A DNA stretch of 64,000 nt from Corynebacterium occultum. GTDB taxonomy: Bacteria > Actinomycetota > Actinomycetes > Mycobacteriales > Mycobacteriaceae. The translations under genes were made by a program, and so were the position numbers. Of the stretch, positions 53,201-61,488 are shown piece by piece. The stretch's first letter is position 1; each line of letters starts with the position of its first letter. The notes beneath the pieces are model-generated. The model saw only the letters and a list, made by a program, of their open reading frames with translations, was not told the origin of the DNA and searched no databases. The DNA lies in NCBI RefSeq assembly GCF_009734425.1, contig NZ_CP046455.1, positions 1,116,001 to 1,180,000 of the forward strand. Reading direction: 5' to 3'.

Positions 53201-53296
53201 GCTGTGATTGGTGAAGGCGAGGGCTGGATCACCGAGCTCAAGCCGGAGGAGTTGGCGGAGCTGATGAGTTACCGAGGGAGGGAGGCTTCAGAGTGA
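50228..53296 (+). CDS. SNF2-family DEAD/DEAH helicase (HelZ-like)
   Basis: 1022 residues from ATG 50228. The first ~470 residues include the SNF2-associated helicase N-domain (PF12419-like, DLDRGSIEKL... region with LSDEEMTELVNSKSGLIRL). The SWI2/SNF2 motor follows: DYQRRGVDWLYWM, DDMGLGKTLQLLALL (~571), VVPTSVVGNW, VLDEAQQIKN (~670), LTGTPVENRLSE, then helicase C with LSLKAGGTGLNLTAASQVVH and DRAFRIGQQKNVQV. It is an ATP-driven DNA translocase. Its stop overlaps the SWIM protein start by 4 nt, so the two work together, as with HelZ (Rv2101) homologues. TACAAC 7 nt upstream suggests a leaderless mRNA. Confidence 0.95.
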   Translation: MTSHLLHGLWIRGSGLHLWIEQVNGHRIVAPSSVPAGTFPAAAEHLLSDKKFRHRLRANLRTPKGRDRELVIPTAAHGPQQAVEVLAQLSFLDQPSPAATHAQREAIAPDLYWLIRMYGGLSRFVRAGRLTFKLAYEDDQWWPQWQLASGLGERGWVAEMAAAAPGILARNNPILVDDVVAVLPHWIANAMLTDLAESTRPYPWHEFPEALMNSQPLRRGGANLLGRLNEWKDSITSVDLQLVFIVEQPPAESDAEDPADSVWPVRLQVRSGVDSPVPIRVADLDRGSIEKLRERHRHALEISSLLDPIQRPAPRGPGAGDWDVALTTAEIIEFISRDVPLLKNLGFNVMLPKAWSNYETKARLETSEYRDPTVGATRAHIGLDQLVEYNWRLSVGDVELSDEEMTELVNSKSGLIRLRGEWVMADPQALNRITGYMDQLSKTSQKRRREELDKLATRAELAKAQDLPGWEQLFDELEAKREEYNDTFKGIGEVTIAELRQLALEAVAAEPVEFTGSTWFSSLLGGTDTPAPERVVLPDTVTAELRDYQRRGVDWLYWMSRNNIGAVLADDMGLGKTLQLLALLAVEKAERETGPTLVVVPTSVVGNWAREAEKFVPSLRVAVHHGTTRLRGEELFDAAKEHDLVITSYGVVTRDFAELGQIDWERVVLDEAQQIKNSTTRSAKAVRSLPSRHRVALTGTPVENRLSEMRSILDFCNPGVLGSASFFRNHFAKAIERDEDEEMTNRLRALVAPFILRRLKTDPTIIDDLPEKTEQILTVNMTSEQAALYKALVADVQQQLEQREGIARRGLVLATITRIKQICNHPAHYLGDGSAVTARGRHRSGKVEELVRLLDDAIEVGEKMLIFTQYRAFGDLLAPYLSDRLGESIPFLHGGVSKTGRDAMVERFQSDDGPTAMILSLKAGGTGLNLTAASQVVHMDRWWNPAVENQATDRAFRIGQQKNVQVFKMITAGTMEESIQDILDGKMHLAGAVIGEGEGWITELKPEELAELMSYRGREASE

Positions 53297-54105
53297 GTGA
53301 ACATCCCAAGATGGATAATGTCATCTACGCTAATTTCGGTCGTAAGACCAGGGTGGATGAGGTGCCGGCCGTTCCGGTCAGTGAGATCAGTCTGATCCGG
53401 AAATTCGGGATGGCTTCGGCGGCGGCGAAGTTGCTCAGCCAGGTGCGTAGTCAGTCCGATGGTGGGCGGATCAGCCGGGGGCAGAGTTATGCCCGTAATG
53501 GCAATGTGCTGGGTATTGAGGTTCAGTCCGGCCGGATCCACGCCAATGTGGCGGGTTCCCAGAATGAGCCCTTCAATGTGACTCTTCAGTTGCCTTATCG
53601 CAGTACTGATGATGTCGCGGAGATTTCCGCCGGGTTGGCGGACACCCCCAACGGGATGAAGAAGGCCACTAAGGGGGAGATTGCCGAGGAGCTGCTGGAG
53701 CTGCTGCTCTTCGGGCAGGAGGAGCGGATCCGCTGCTACTGTGATTGTCCGGATTCGGCGGAGGCCTGCAAGCATGCGGTTGCGGTGGCTGAGGTGGCGG
53801 CCTCCAAGATGGATGCGGATCCGATGATGGTCTTCCGGCTGCGTGGTCTGGATCTGGTGCTGCTGGAGAAGCAGGTGTCCGAGGCTGCGGCGCTGATCGG
53901 TGCCAAGGCGGCGGTGACTTCGGACAAGAGTTTCTGGGAGGGGCGGGAACTGCCGGATCTTCCCGAACCGAAGACCGCCTCCGCCCTGGAGGATTCTGAT
54001 CTGGATGCATTGCACCGGGCGATGCGCCTGGTGTCCTATACCGCGGTGGATCAGTTGCGTGCGGTCTCTGATATTGAGGACATGTACGATCATCTGACCC
54101 GTTGA
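53293..54105 (+). CDS. SWIM zinc-finger protein
   Basis: 270 residues from GTG 53293, overlapping the helicase stop (GTGA). The SWIM motif CxCx(n)CxH is seen in CDCPDSAEACKH (~residue 151). Upstream parts: SRGQSYARNGNVLGIEVQSGRIHA. SWIM proteins are usual partners of SNF2 helicases and are thought to bind DNA or protein. The C-terminal part is an all-helix region. It lies between the helicase and an SbcD-like gene in one direction. Confidence 0.92.
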   Translation: MSEHPKMDNVIYANFGRKTRVDEVPAVPVSEISLIRKFGMASAAAKLLSQVRSQSDGGRISRGQSYARNGNVLGIEVQSGRIHANVAGSQNEPFNVTLQLPYRSTDDVAEISAGLADTPNGMKKATKGEIAEELLELLLFGQEERIRCYCDCPDSAEACKHAVAVAEVAASKMDADPMMVFRLRGLDLVLLEKQVSEAAALIGAKAAVTSDKSFWEGRELPDLPEPKTASALEDSDLDALHRAMRLVSYTAVDQLRAVSDIEDMYDHLTR

Positions 54106-54166
54106 TGGGTGATGTTTTCTGGGGTTCGGGGGTGTGATGTCCCGGGTGGCTGATAGAACTGGGGGC

Positions 54167-55312
54167 ATGAGTTTCAGTGATGCTGCCCCGGTGAAATTCC
54201 TGCACACCTCGGATCTGCAGATAGGTATGGACCGCCACTTTCTGGATGCTGATGCCCAGGCCCGTTTCAATGATGCCAGGATCCGGGCGATCAGCCGCTG
54301 CGGTGAGGTGGCTTTGGCGCACGGCTGTGCCTTCATCGTGGTGGCGGGGGATGTCTTTGAGAAGAACTCCCTGAGTGCGCAGACCACGTCCCGTGCCCTG
54401 GAGGCGTTGCGTCAGCTGCCACTGCCGGTGTACCTTCTGCCCGGTAACCACGATCCGCTGGTGGCGGACAGTATTTTCTATCGCACCGCGGATATTGCGG
54501 GGGTGCATGTGCTCGGGGATTCCGAGCCGGTTGAGGTGTCCCCCGGTGTGGAAGTGGTGGGTGCACCCCTGAAGAGCCGTTATGCCACCACTGATCTGGT
54601 CCGCCAGGCATTGGAACCCCTGGCACCTTATGAGGGGGTGCGCATCATGGTGGGGCATGGCCAGGCCTTCTCCCGTACTTCGGAGGCCTCACCGGATCTG
54701 ATTGATCTGGCTTATGTGGAGTCTCGACTGGCGGACGGCAGCATCGACTACCTCGCCCTGGGGGACACCCACTCCGCCCAGGCGGTGGGGGACAGCGGCC
54801 GGGTATGGTTCTCCGGGGCGCCGGAAACCACTGATTTCCATGATCTGACACCTGGGGTGGAGGGGGGTGAGGTCAACTCCGGCAAGGTACTGGTGGTCAC
54901 CGCTTACCCGGGCAGCGTCACCGTGGAGGAGGTGGCGGTGGGGCAGTGGACCTTCCATGCCCTGCACGCTGACCTGTATTCCACCGGGGATGTCGAGGAG
55001 TTCCTGACCCGGTTGGCGGCTTACCCGGACAAGGCCACCACCGTGATCAAGTACGCCCTACACGGCACCCTCGGTCTTGGTGATCACCGCCTTCTGTCAG
55101 CGGGGCTGGAGGACCTGCGCCCCGCCTTCGCCGCGCTCTATGAGCGGACCCGGCTCATGGATCTGCAGCTGGAACCCGGCGCGGAGGAAATTGTGGAACT
55201 CGATATCCAGGGTTATGCGGCAGCTGCCCTGGATGAGCTGGTGCAGCGTCGTGAGGAACCCGCTGCCCGTGATGCCCTCAACCTGCTGTTCCGTCTGAGC
55301 AAGGAGTCCTGA
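54167..55312 (+). CDS. SbcD/Mre11-like metallophosphoesterase
   Basis: 381 residues from ATG 54167. Calcineurin-type motifs: TSDLQIGMD (residues 15-22; the usual His of DxH is Gln), GDVFEKN (61-67), GNHDP (93-97), VGHGQ (162-166), and LALGDTHSAQ (197-205, in place of GHxH), then WFSGAPETTDF. The last changes also occur in a side-branch of SbcD-like proteins (GDxHG...SGTPE). It is probably the nuclease half of a complex with the next gene, working on DNA ends. The two are 7 nt apart. Confidence 0.86.
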   Translation: MSFSDAAPVKFLHTSDLQIGMDRHFLDADAQARFNDARIRAISRCGEVALAHGCAFIVVAGDVFEKNSLSAQTTSRALEALRQLPLPVYLLPGNHDPLVADSIFYRTADIAGVHVLGDSEPVEVSPGVEVVGAPLKSRYATTDLVRQALEPLAPYEGVRIMVGHGQAFSRTSEASPDLIDLAYVESRLADGSIDYLALGDTHSAQAVGDSGRVWFSGAPETTDFHDLTPGVEGGEVNSGKVLVVTAYPGSVTVEEVAVGQWTFHALHADLYSTGDVEEFLTRLAAYPDKATTVIKYALHGTLGLGDHRLLSAGLEDLRPAFAALYERTRLMDLQLEPGAEEIVELDIQGYAAAALDELVQRREEPAARDALNLLFRLSKES

Positions 55313-55319
55313 ACCCGCC

Positions 55320-57929
55320 ATGCGTATCCACGAACTTGAGATCGATAATTTCCGCGGTATCGGCCACCTGGAGCTGGCTGAAATTCCGGCGACCGGAGTG
55401 ATCGTGATCGCCGGTGACAATGAGCAGGGCAAGTCCACCATCATGGAGGCCATCGACACGGTGTTGAACGTCAAGCACCGTTCCACCGCCCAGGGTGTCA
55501 AGGCGGTGCAGCCGGTCGGCCAGGATGTGCCCTCCCGGGTCTCCCTCAAACTCAGTGTCGGTGAGGTGACCTTCCGTATCACCAAGCAGTTCAATCGTAA
55601 GAAGTCCGCCACCCTGGACATCCTCAGCCCCCGTCCGGCGAACCTCACCGGTGATGAGGCGGAGGATCGTCTGGTTCAGATTCTGCAGGACAACACCGAT
55701 GAGCAGCTGCTCAAGACCCTGTTCATGCGGCAGGGTGAGGTGCCGGCCGGCATCCAGGCCGTCGGCATCCCCTCCCTGGCGCAGGCACTGGATGGGCAGA
55801 ACGAGAACTCCGGGGTGGAGGACACCGCGTTGACCACGGGGGTGAACACGGAATACCTGCGTTATTTCACCCCCAAGGGCAAGGAGTCCGGGGAGCTGGC
55901 CAGGGCCCGTGCCGCCGCCGACCAGGCCCAGACCCAGCTTGGGGATGCGCGCCTCGCCGTCCAGGCACTTTCCACCCATGTCGATGGGGTGGCCCGGCTC
56001 AGTGCCGATCGGGAACGCGCCACCCGGGACCTCCCCGCCGCCCGGGCTGAGCTGAGTGCCCGGGAAACCGGCAAAATCCAGGCCGAACAGGTCAAGGCCA
56101 GGGTGGATGCGGTGCGGGAGGAATTGGAACGCGCCGTGGTGGAGGTGGACCGGGCCGCTGCGGAGCAACAACGCCGCCAGGCACTGCGGGAAGAAGTCGC
56201 CGCCCTGCGCCTGTCCCATGAACAACGCAGCGCAGGCCTGGAAGCAGCCACGCGGGAAGCCGCCCAGGAAACCCAGAACCTGGCGACACTCGAAGAAGAA
56301 CTCCGGCAGGCCCGGGGGAGCGAAGATGAAGCCACCGCTGCCCTGAAAAAGGCCCGCGAAGAACTGCAGCTGCTCAACCGGGAAGAGCGCCGCCGCGAAC
56401 TCGTGGAACTACTGGCTGCGGTCGATGGTCTTGATGCCGAGCTCAGGGACGTCGGGGAGGAACCCCTGATCAGCGAGGCACAGCTGAAAGCCGTGGAAGA
56501 AGCTGCCACCGATCTGTCCGTGCAGGAGAAACTGCGGGAATCCCTGGCCGCCAAACTGCACCTGAGCTCCGCTGCGGGGGTGCGCATCACCGTCGATGAC
56601 CGCGAGCTGGACATCGACGAGGCAGGCAGCATCCTGGAACTCAGTTCCGCCACCACCCTCCGCATCGGGGAAGTGGTAGCCGAATACACCCCTGGTGCCG
56701 ACTCCGGGGCGGACAGCGTCGAAGCTGCTGCGCGCAGACTGAAACAACTGCTCGCCGAAGTGGACTGTGAGGAGGTGGCTGAAGTACGCCGCCGCCATGA
56801 GGATTCGCGCCGGGCGGCCGACACCACCGCCTCCCTGGAACGGGAACGCGCCGGTCTGCTCAAGCAACAGGAACCGGATCAGCTGCGCCGCGAATTGGAG
56901 AGCCTCCAGCTGGCACTGGCAGAGGTGGAACTTCCCGACCGTGATGTCACCGCCGCCACCACCGCCGTTGCAGCTGCGGAAGAGGTGCTGGGGGAGGCAA
57001 GCCGGGAACTTCGGCTCGTTGATTCCCGGATCGAGCCCCACCGGGAGCGTAAGCGACACCATGCCCTGAACCTGCTGCAGGCCGAGATCGACATCGCCCG
57101 GGAAGGTCTGGAACGCAAGGAGAAGGAACTGGCCGAGGCCGAGGAGCGCCAGCCCGAGGCGGAACTGGCGGGGGCGCTGGCCGAGACTGAGCGGAAACGG
57201 GCCGAAGTGGCTGAACTCAAGGAGACGGCCGAGCAGGAACTGCTGGTGGCGGATCCGGATCTGGCCGTCCAGCTCTGTGAAGGTGCCAAGGCTAAGGTGT
57301 CGGCGCTGGAGGACACCCTGGCCAGGTCCACTGAGGAACTGGCCAGATTGTCGGGCTATATCGAACAGGCCACCGGTGCTGATGAGCGATTGGAGCAGGC
57401 GGAGTCGGCGGCCACCGCCACCCGGCGAACCCTGGAATCGGTGGAGCGCCGTGCCCGGGCGGCGGAACTGCTCAAGGAGGTGCTGGAACGTCATCAGGCC
57501 AAGGCCCAGGCACGTTATGCCGAGCCTTTCGCGGAACAGCTGACCATTCTGGCACGCGCCGTATTCGGACCTGAGGTGCAGTTCGCCCTGGATGAGAAAC
57601 TTCAGGTCACCTCCCGCAGCATCGGGGAAAAGGCGGTTCCCCTGGAGGCTTTGTCGGGGGGAGCGAAGGAGCAGCTGGCCATTCTCACCCGCTTCGCCAT
57701 CGCCCGGTTGGTGGGGGAGCAGGAGGGTGGTACCCCGGTGTTCGTCGATGATGCACTCGGCTCCACCGACCCGGGCCGGTTGGACCGGATGGCCGCACTC
57801 TTCAGCCAGGCCGGCCGCAGCACCCAGGTGTTCGTGCTGACTTGTATGCCGCAGCGCTATGAGTCGGTTACCGGGAAGCGGGAGTACCGCATCGAGGAAC
57901 TCAAGTCCCGGTTCTCACTGGTGGAGTAG
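55320..57929 (+). CDS. SbcC/Rad50-like SMC ATPase
   Basis: 869 residues. N-terminal ATPase lobe with Walker A GDNEQGKST (~32-40) and the start FRGIGHLELAEIP, then long coiled coils (residues ~190-330 and ~450-720, rich in Ala/Glu/Arg heptads), and a C-terminal lobe with the ABC signature LSGGAKEQLAIL (~780) and Walker B PVFVDDALGSTDPGR (second acidic residue Asp, not Glu). The zinc-hook CxxC is not seen in the middle. It is expected to pair with the upstream SbcD-like protein in DNA-end processing. It closes the four-gene operon. Confidence 0.9.
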   Translation: MRIHELEIDNFRGIGHLELAEIPATGVIVIAGDNEQGKSTIMEAIDTVLNVKHRSTAQGVKAVQPVGQDVPSRVSLKLSVGEVTFRITKQFNRKKSATLDILSPRPANLTGDEAEDRLVQILQDNTDEQLLKTLFMRQGEVPAGIQAVGIPSLAQALDGQNENSGVEDTALTTGVNTEYLRYFTPKGKESGELARARAAADQAQTQLGDARLAVQALSTHVDGVARLSADRERATRDLPAARAELSARETGKIQAEQVKARVDAVREELERAVVEVDRAAAEQQRRQALREEVAALRLSHEQRSAGLEAATREAAQETQNLATLEEELRQARGSEDEATAALKKAREELQLLNREERRRELVELLAAVDGLDAELRDVGEEPLISEAQLKAVEEAATDLSVQEKLRESLAAKLHLSSAAGVRITVDDRELDIDEAGSILELSSATTLRIGEVVAEYTPGADSGADSVEAAARRLKQLLAEVDCEEVAEVRRRHEDSRRAADTTASLERERAGLLKQQEPDQLRRELESLQLALAEVELPDRDVTAATTAVAAAEEVLGEASRELRLVDSRIEPHRERKRHHALNLLQAEIDIAREGLERKEKELAEAEERQPEAELAGALAETERKRAEVAELKETAEQELLVADPDLAVQLCEGAKAKVSALEDTLARSTEELARLSGYIEQATGADERLEQAESAATATRRTLESVERRARAAELLKEVLERHQAKAQARYAEPFAEQLTILARAVFGPEVQFALDEKLQVTSRSIGEKAVPLEALSGGAKEQLAILTRFAIARLVGEQEGGTPVFVDDALGSTDPGRLDRMAALFSQAGRSTQVFVLTCMPQRYESVTGKREYRIEELKSRFSLVE

Positions 57930-57968
57930 CTTTCCCATGGGGTGCCTGGGCTGGGCGGGAAATGGGAA

Positions 57969-58008
57969 ACGGCCCAGGGCACCCTCCGTAGTGGGTGCCC
58001 TGGGCCGT
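57969..58008. terminator. Strong hairpin between SbcC-like gene and yceI
   Basis: ACGGCCCAGGGCACCC, 8-nt loop, GGGTGCCCTGGGCCGT: a 16-bp perfect stem between the two convergent stops. T-runs are poor on both sides, so action may rely on the stem itself. Confidence 0.75.
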
Positions 58009-58027
58009 CGTGAAGCTCCGGGGAGGC

Positions 58028-58567
58028 TTAGGCCTGCTTGATGGCGGAAGCCTCAACCTCGATGCGGACGTCCTCGGAGACCAGCATGCCGCCGGACTTC
58101 AGGGGAGCCTGGAAATCAACGCCGAAGTCCTTACGGTTGATCTTGGTCTTGGCCTCGAAACCGATGCGGGTGTTGCCGAAGGGATCCTCCTCGACACCGT
58201 CAACCTCAACATCGAGGGTGACGGACTTGGTGATGCCCTTGATGGTCAGGTCGCCGGTGACGGTGCCCTCGTGATCGTTGGCGATGGTGAAGGAGGTGGC
58301 CTGGAAGGTGATTTCCGGGAACTTTTCGACGTCGAAGAAGTCCTCGCCCAGGGTGTGGGCGTCGCGGTCAGCGTTGCCGGAGTCGGTGGAGGCAGCCTTG
58401 ATGACCACGGAAGCGGAGCTGTTCTCCGGGTTCTCGGAGTCGATGGTGAAGGAACCCTCGAAGTCCTTGAAGGTGCCGCGGACCTTGGTGACCATGGCGT
58501 GGCGAGCAACCCAGTTGATGTTGGTGTGCGACTGGTCGAGGACGTAGGTACCGTTCAGGTTGGACAT
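58028..58567 (-). CDS. YceI family protein
   Basis: 179 residues from ATG 58567, with AAGGAG 6 nt upstream. YceI lipocalin-like marks: YVLDQSHTNINWVARHAMVTKVRGTF, SVVIKAASTDSGNADRDAHTL, KFPEITFQATSF, GDLTIKGITKSVTLDVEV (in parts). No signal peptide, so cytoplasmic. These proteins hold isoprenoid lipids or quinones. It is divergent from the RosR-type regulator with two RosR-like sites between them; in C. glutamicum the matching gene (cg1322) is repressed by RosR. Confidence 0.93.
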   Translation of the reverse strand: MSNLNGTYVLDQSHTNINWVARHAMVTKVRGTFKDFEGSFTIDSENPENSSASVVIKAASTDSGNADRDAHTLGEDFFDVEKFPEITFQATSFTIANDHEGTVTGDLTIKGITKSVTLDVEVDGVEEDPFGNTRIGFEAKTKINRKDFGVDFQAPLKSGGMLVSEDVRIEVEASAIKQA

Positions 58568-58643
58568 GTAGTGCTCCTTATAAAAGTTTGTCTTTGGTGT
58601 CTGTCCCGCATCTCTGCGGCACTGACCACAATCATACATGACA

Positions 58644-58661
58644 TTGATGACACGTCAACAT
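58644..58661. promoter_or_regulatory. Candidate RosR operator 1 (yceI side)
   Basis: TTGATGACACGTCAACAT matches the recalled C. glutamicum RosR consensus TTGTTGAYRYRTCAACWA at 16 of 18 places. It lies 77 nt before the YceI start, in its promoter region. Confidence 0.7.
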
Positions 58662-58765
58662 GATTTGGGGAAATTAGTTGACTTTTCAAGCAAAATTGCA
58701 GCTCATGAGGTGAATATAAATCGGGCTCCAGAATGCTCTGACGCGTTGAGCTGCAGGAAAGGTAG

Positions 58766-58783
58766 TGGTTGACGTGTCACCGA
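58766..58783. promoter_or_regulatory. Candidate RosR operator 2 (rosR side)
   Basis: TGGTTGACGTGTCACCGA matches the same consensus at 15 of 18 places. It ends 40 nt before the regulator start and just upstream of its promoter (-10 TATGGT at 58812-58817), as needed for self-control. Confidence 0.62.
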
Positions 58784-58823
58784 ATATTTAGGGAAACCAG
58801 CTCTTCTTGGATATGGTTGGGCC

Positions 58824-59315
58824 ATGACAACTCCGAGATGGCTCAATGACGAAGAACAGGCACTCTGGCGGCTGATGCTCGCCGCCTCCCGGAAGATGGA
58901 CCGCTGCCTCGATGAAACCCTTCAGGCAGGAAATGACCTCTCCACCTCTGAGTTCTCGGTACTGGTGTCCCTTTCTGAGGCCAAGGCCCCGGGACTGCGG
59001 TTGCGGGATCTCTGCACCGTCCTTGACTGGGACCGCAGTCGCACCTCCCACCAGATCACCCGCATGGAGAAACGCGGTCTGGTGAGCAAGGAGTCCTGCG
59101 AGGGCGATGCCCGCGGCGTGATCGTGGTGCTCACCGAGGAGGGGGCCCGCCGGCTGGAGCGGGCCGCCCCTGATCATGTGGAAAGTGTGCGCCGCCTCAT
59201 CTTCGACCACCTCACCCAGGAGCAGGCCGACGTGATCGGCAGTTTCCTCGAGACCCTGATGGCCGTGCAGAGTGTTCCCGGCGCCGCGGGTTTTGAGGCA
59301 GAGGAACCGGCCTAG
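58824..59315 (+). CDS. rosR: MarR family redox-sensing regulator RosR
   Basis: 163 residues. Winged helix of the MarR type: DLSTSEFSVLVSLSEA, LRLRDLCTVLDWDRSRTSHQITRMEKRGLVSKESC, GDARGVIVVLTEEGARRL (each in parts). Cys28, Cys64 and Cys92 are present; Cys64 and Cys92 match two of the H2O2-sensing cysteines I recall for C. glutamicum RosR, while residue 151 is Val rather than Cys. TATGGT at 58812-58817 is 6 nt before ATG, so the mRNA is probably leaderless. It likely represses the divergent YceI gene and itself until oxidised. Confidence 0.88.
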   Translation: MTTPRWLNDEEQALWRLMLAASRKMDRCLDETLQAGNDLSTSEFSVLVSLSEAKAPGLRLRDLCTVLDWDRSRTSHQITRMEKRGLVSKESCEGDARGVIVVLTEEGARRLERAAPDHVESVRRLIFDHLTQEQADVIGSFLETLMAVQSVPGAAGFEAEEPA

Positions 59316-59473
59316 GAACTGAGCTGGGAACCACCCTTCTTCAGGGTGTGCCAGGGGGCGTCAGGGGACTGTCGGGGTGGAAAGTCAGGGGAGAAATCAG
59401 GGTGCATCCTGATGTGTTCCAGGTTCAACTCGGGAAGACTTATACCCAGTCAGCCACGAGAGGAAAATATCCC

Positions 59474-59686
59474 ATGAGCACCAACACCGTCCCCTTCCAC
59501 CAACGCCGCCTCGAACGATCCACCACCGATAAGTGGCTGGGTGGCGTGCTCGGCGGAATTGCGCAGACCTACGACTGGAACCCCACCCTGGTCCGCGTTC
59601 TCTTCATCGCCAGCTTCGTGTTGCCCGGCCCGCAGCTCCTGATCTACCTGGGGGTCTGGATAGTGATGGCCATGATGGGCCGCTAA
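59474..59686 (+). CDS. PspC domain membrane protein
   Basis: 70 residues from ATG 59474, with GAGAGG upstream. A whole PspC domain: RLERSTTDKWLGGVLGGIAQTY, WNPTLVRVLFIASFVLPG, LLIYLGVWIVMAMM, that is, one polar start and two hydrophobic helices. PspC proteins stabilise membranes or signal phage-shock-type stress. The open frame from 59348 has no support upstream of this ATG. It ends in a strong terminator. C. glutamicum has a PspC gene right after rosR. Confidence 0.92.
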   Translation: MSTNTVPFHQRRLERSTTDKWLGGVLGGIAQTYDWNPTLVRVLFIASFVLPGPQLLIYLGVWIVMAMMGR

Positions 59687-59718
59687 CCTGCCTGGTACCT
59701 CCGCAGTAGCGGTACAGA

Positions 59719-59766
59719 AAAACCCGGCCCAGATAACTTCCAGGGAAGTTATCTGGGCCGGGTTTG
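59719..59766. terminator. Long terminator after the PspC gene
   Basis: AAACCCGGCCCAGATAACTT and its complement form a 20-bp stem around a short loop, ending GGGTTTGTTT; it lies 33 nt after the stop and just before the tRNA end on the other strand. Confidence 0.92.
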
Positions 59767-59772
59767 TTTCGG

Positions 59773-59848
59773 TGGTGTCCCCGACACGATTCGAACGTGC
59801 GACCTTTGGTACCGGAAACCAATGCTCTATCCACTGAGCTACGGAGAC
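59773..59848 (-). tRNA. tRNA-Arg (anticodon CCG)
   Basis: 76 nt on the minus strand. Acceptor stem GTCTCCG/CGGGGAC, D arm with AGCTCAGTGGATAGAGC, anticodon stem TTGGT/ACCAA with loop TTCCGGT and CCG anticodon reading CGG, T arm with GTTCGAATC, and an encoded CCA end. It stands close to argS, whose product charges it. Confidence 0.95.
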
Positions 59849-59931
59849 CCGCCATCACGGTGTGCGTGACAACACTGGACATGTTATCAGCACCGTGATG
59901 TGTGACCTAAACGTGGGGGTCAGATTCCGGG

Positions 59932-61488
59932 TTAGCGCAGACCCGGCAGGTCGGTGACCTCGGCGCTTCCGCTGCGCAGGTACTCCACCACGGCCTGGTC
60001 GACGGCCTCATTGCCCAGGCCGACATGACCGTGGCCGGGGCCGTGGACAGTGACGAAATGGGTGCCCATCAGCTCATGCATGCGGCCGGAGTGCTGGAAG
60101 GGGGTCTGCGGATCACCGGTGGACTGGATCTGCAGGGGGCGGTGTTCCAGGCCCGCACCGTTGAGGGTGGGCGGGGTGGTCACCGGGCCCGCGCCCGAGC
60201 AGGCGGCCCCGGAACTGAAGGCCAGCGGCGGGGCGGTGAAGATGTCCCCGACCACATAGTTTGACCACACATACTCCGGGATATCCAGCGGGTCGGCGGC
60301 CACCTGGTTCTCGTTGCACAGCTGCAGGGACTGCATCATCAGGGAGGTGGTGGCCAGCTCCATCATCTCCTCGGTGTACTCCATGGAGGGGATCGGCTCG
60401 GAACCGTTGATCACCGAAGCCAGGTAGGGCCAGTCGGCGGGGCTCGGGATCAGCTGGCGGGTCAGCGAAAGAGTGGGGGAGGTGGCCTGGTTGGAACCGG
60501 GGCGGGTCGCCATGTTGAAGAGGTTCTGCAGCTGGACCTGTGCCGGGGCGGTGGCGGTCAGGACATCGGCACCGGCCTGGCCGGAGGAGAGCAGTGCCGG
60601 CGGGACATCCCCGACCTGGGCGGGCGGCGGGGCGACGGTGGGGTTGGTGCCCGTCTCGGCGACGATCGTGTTGGACCAGGCCTGGTAGGCGGCCAGCGGA
60701 GTGTCACCCAGCCCATAGGTCTCGTTATTATCGGCCACCCAACCGAAGAAATCGTGCAGGGCGGAGATATAACCCTGTTTCTGGCTGTCCAGCACCCCGG
60801 ACCAGGCATGGTCGGGGTTCATGCCGGAATCCAGGACCACCTTGTCGGTGTGCTCCGGGTACTTGGTGGCGTACATGGAACCCAGGAAGGTGCCGTAGGA
60901 AAGACCCATGATGGAGATCTTCTCCTCCCCCAGGGCACGGCGCACCCACTCCCAGTCTTCGGCGGTGTTCTCGGTGGTGATGGAGGCGGTGTAGCCCGGG
61001 GTGCCGGCCTCGCAGGCATCCCGGATCACCGCACCGCTCCGGGTATAGAGGGAGACCGGGTCAATATTGGTGGGCTCGGGGCAGTTGACCGGGGTGGAGC
61101 CGGCCAGACCACGGGGCTGCACCGCCACGCGGTCCCACTCATTGCGGATTTCCTGGGGCCAGTCGAAACCGGCATTGGCGGCGCCGAAGTAGGAGTAGCC
61201 GTCACCACCGGGGCCACCGGGGTTGCCGAAGAGGGCTCCCCGGCTCTGGCCTTCCGCCGGAACCTTGACGAAGCCGACGCTGATCTTCTCGCCCCCTGGA
61301 TCGGAGTGGTACATCGGGACCTCCACCCGACCACACTGCGCGTTGGGTTCATCGACCTGGACGGGGCAGTCCTCCCAGGTGATCTGGGGGGCGCTCTGCG
61401 CATGGGCGACGGTGGTGGCCACACCCAGTGCGCTGACACCGGTCACCACCGCCGTCAAGGTGGCCAGGACTGTTTTCTTCAATGACAT
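59932..61488 (-). CDS. Secreted alpha/beta-hydrolase (tripeptidyl aminopeptidase-like)
   Basis: 518 residues from ATG 61488. Signal peptide ending AHAQS (residue ~31). Catalytic Ser in MGLSYGTFLG (~residue 200), Asp in QSTGDPQTPFQ, His in GPGHGHVG, with oxyanion part NPGGPGGDGYSYFG. This is the actinobacterial tripeptidyl aminopeptidase / prolyl aminopeptidase-like group (SlpD/E, TAP). It is exported to the cell envelope or medium and likely trims peptides or esters. Four or more Cys suggest disulfides. It is divergent from argS. Confidence 0.9.
   Translation of the reverse strand: MSLKKTVLATLTAVVTGVSALGVATTVAHAQSAPQITWEDCPVQVDEPNAQCGRVEVPMYHSDPGGEKISVGFVKVPAEGQSRGALFGNPGGPGGDGYSYFGAANAGFDWPQEIRNEWDRVAVQPRGLAGSTPVNCPEPTNIDPVSLYTRSGAVIRDACEAGTPGYTASITTENTAEDWEWVRRALGEEKISIMGLSYGTFLGSMYATKYPEHTDKVVLDSGMNPDHAWSGVLDSQKQGYISALHDFFGWVADNNETYGLGDTPLAAYQAWSNTIVAETGTNPTVAPPPAQVGDVPPALLSSGQAGADVLTATAPAQVQLQNLFNMATRPGSNQATSPTLSLTRQLIPSPADWPYLASVINGSEPIPSMEYTEEMMELATTSLMMQSLQLCNENQVAADPLDIPEYVWSNYVVGDIFTAPPLAFSSGAACSGAGPVTTPPTLNGAGLEHRPLQIQSTGDPQTPFQHSGRMHELMGTHFVTVHGPGHGHVGLGNEAVDQAVVEYLRSGSAEVTDLPGLR

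Noticed and set aside
57969..58008. Small RNA gene between the SbcC-like gene and yceI
   Set aside because: The perfect stem between two convergent stops is better explained as a terminator; no promoter is seen.
59773..59848. Attachment site at tRNA-Arg
   Set aside because: No integrase nearby and no repeat of the tRNA 3' end within the window.
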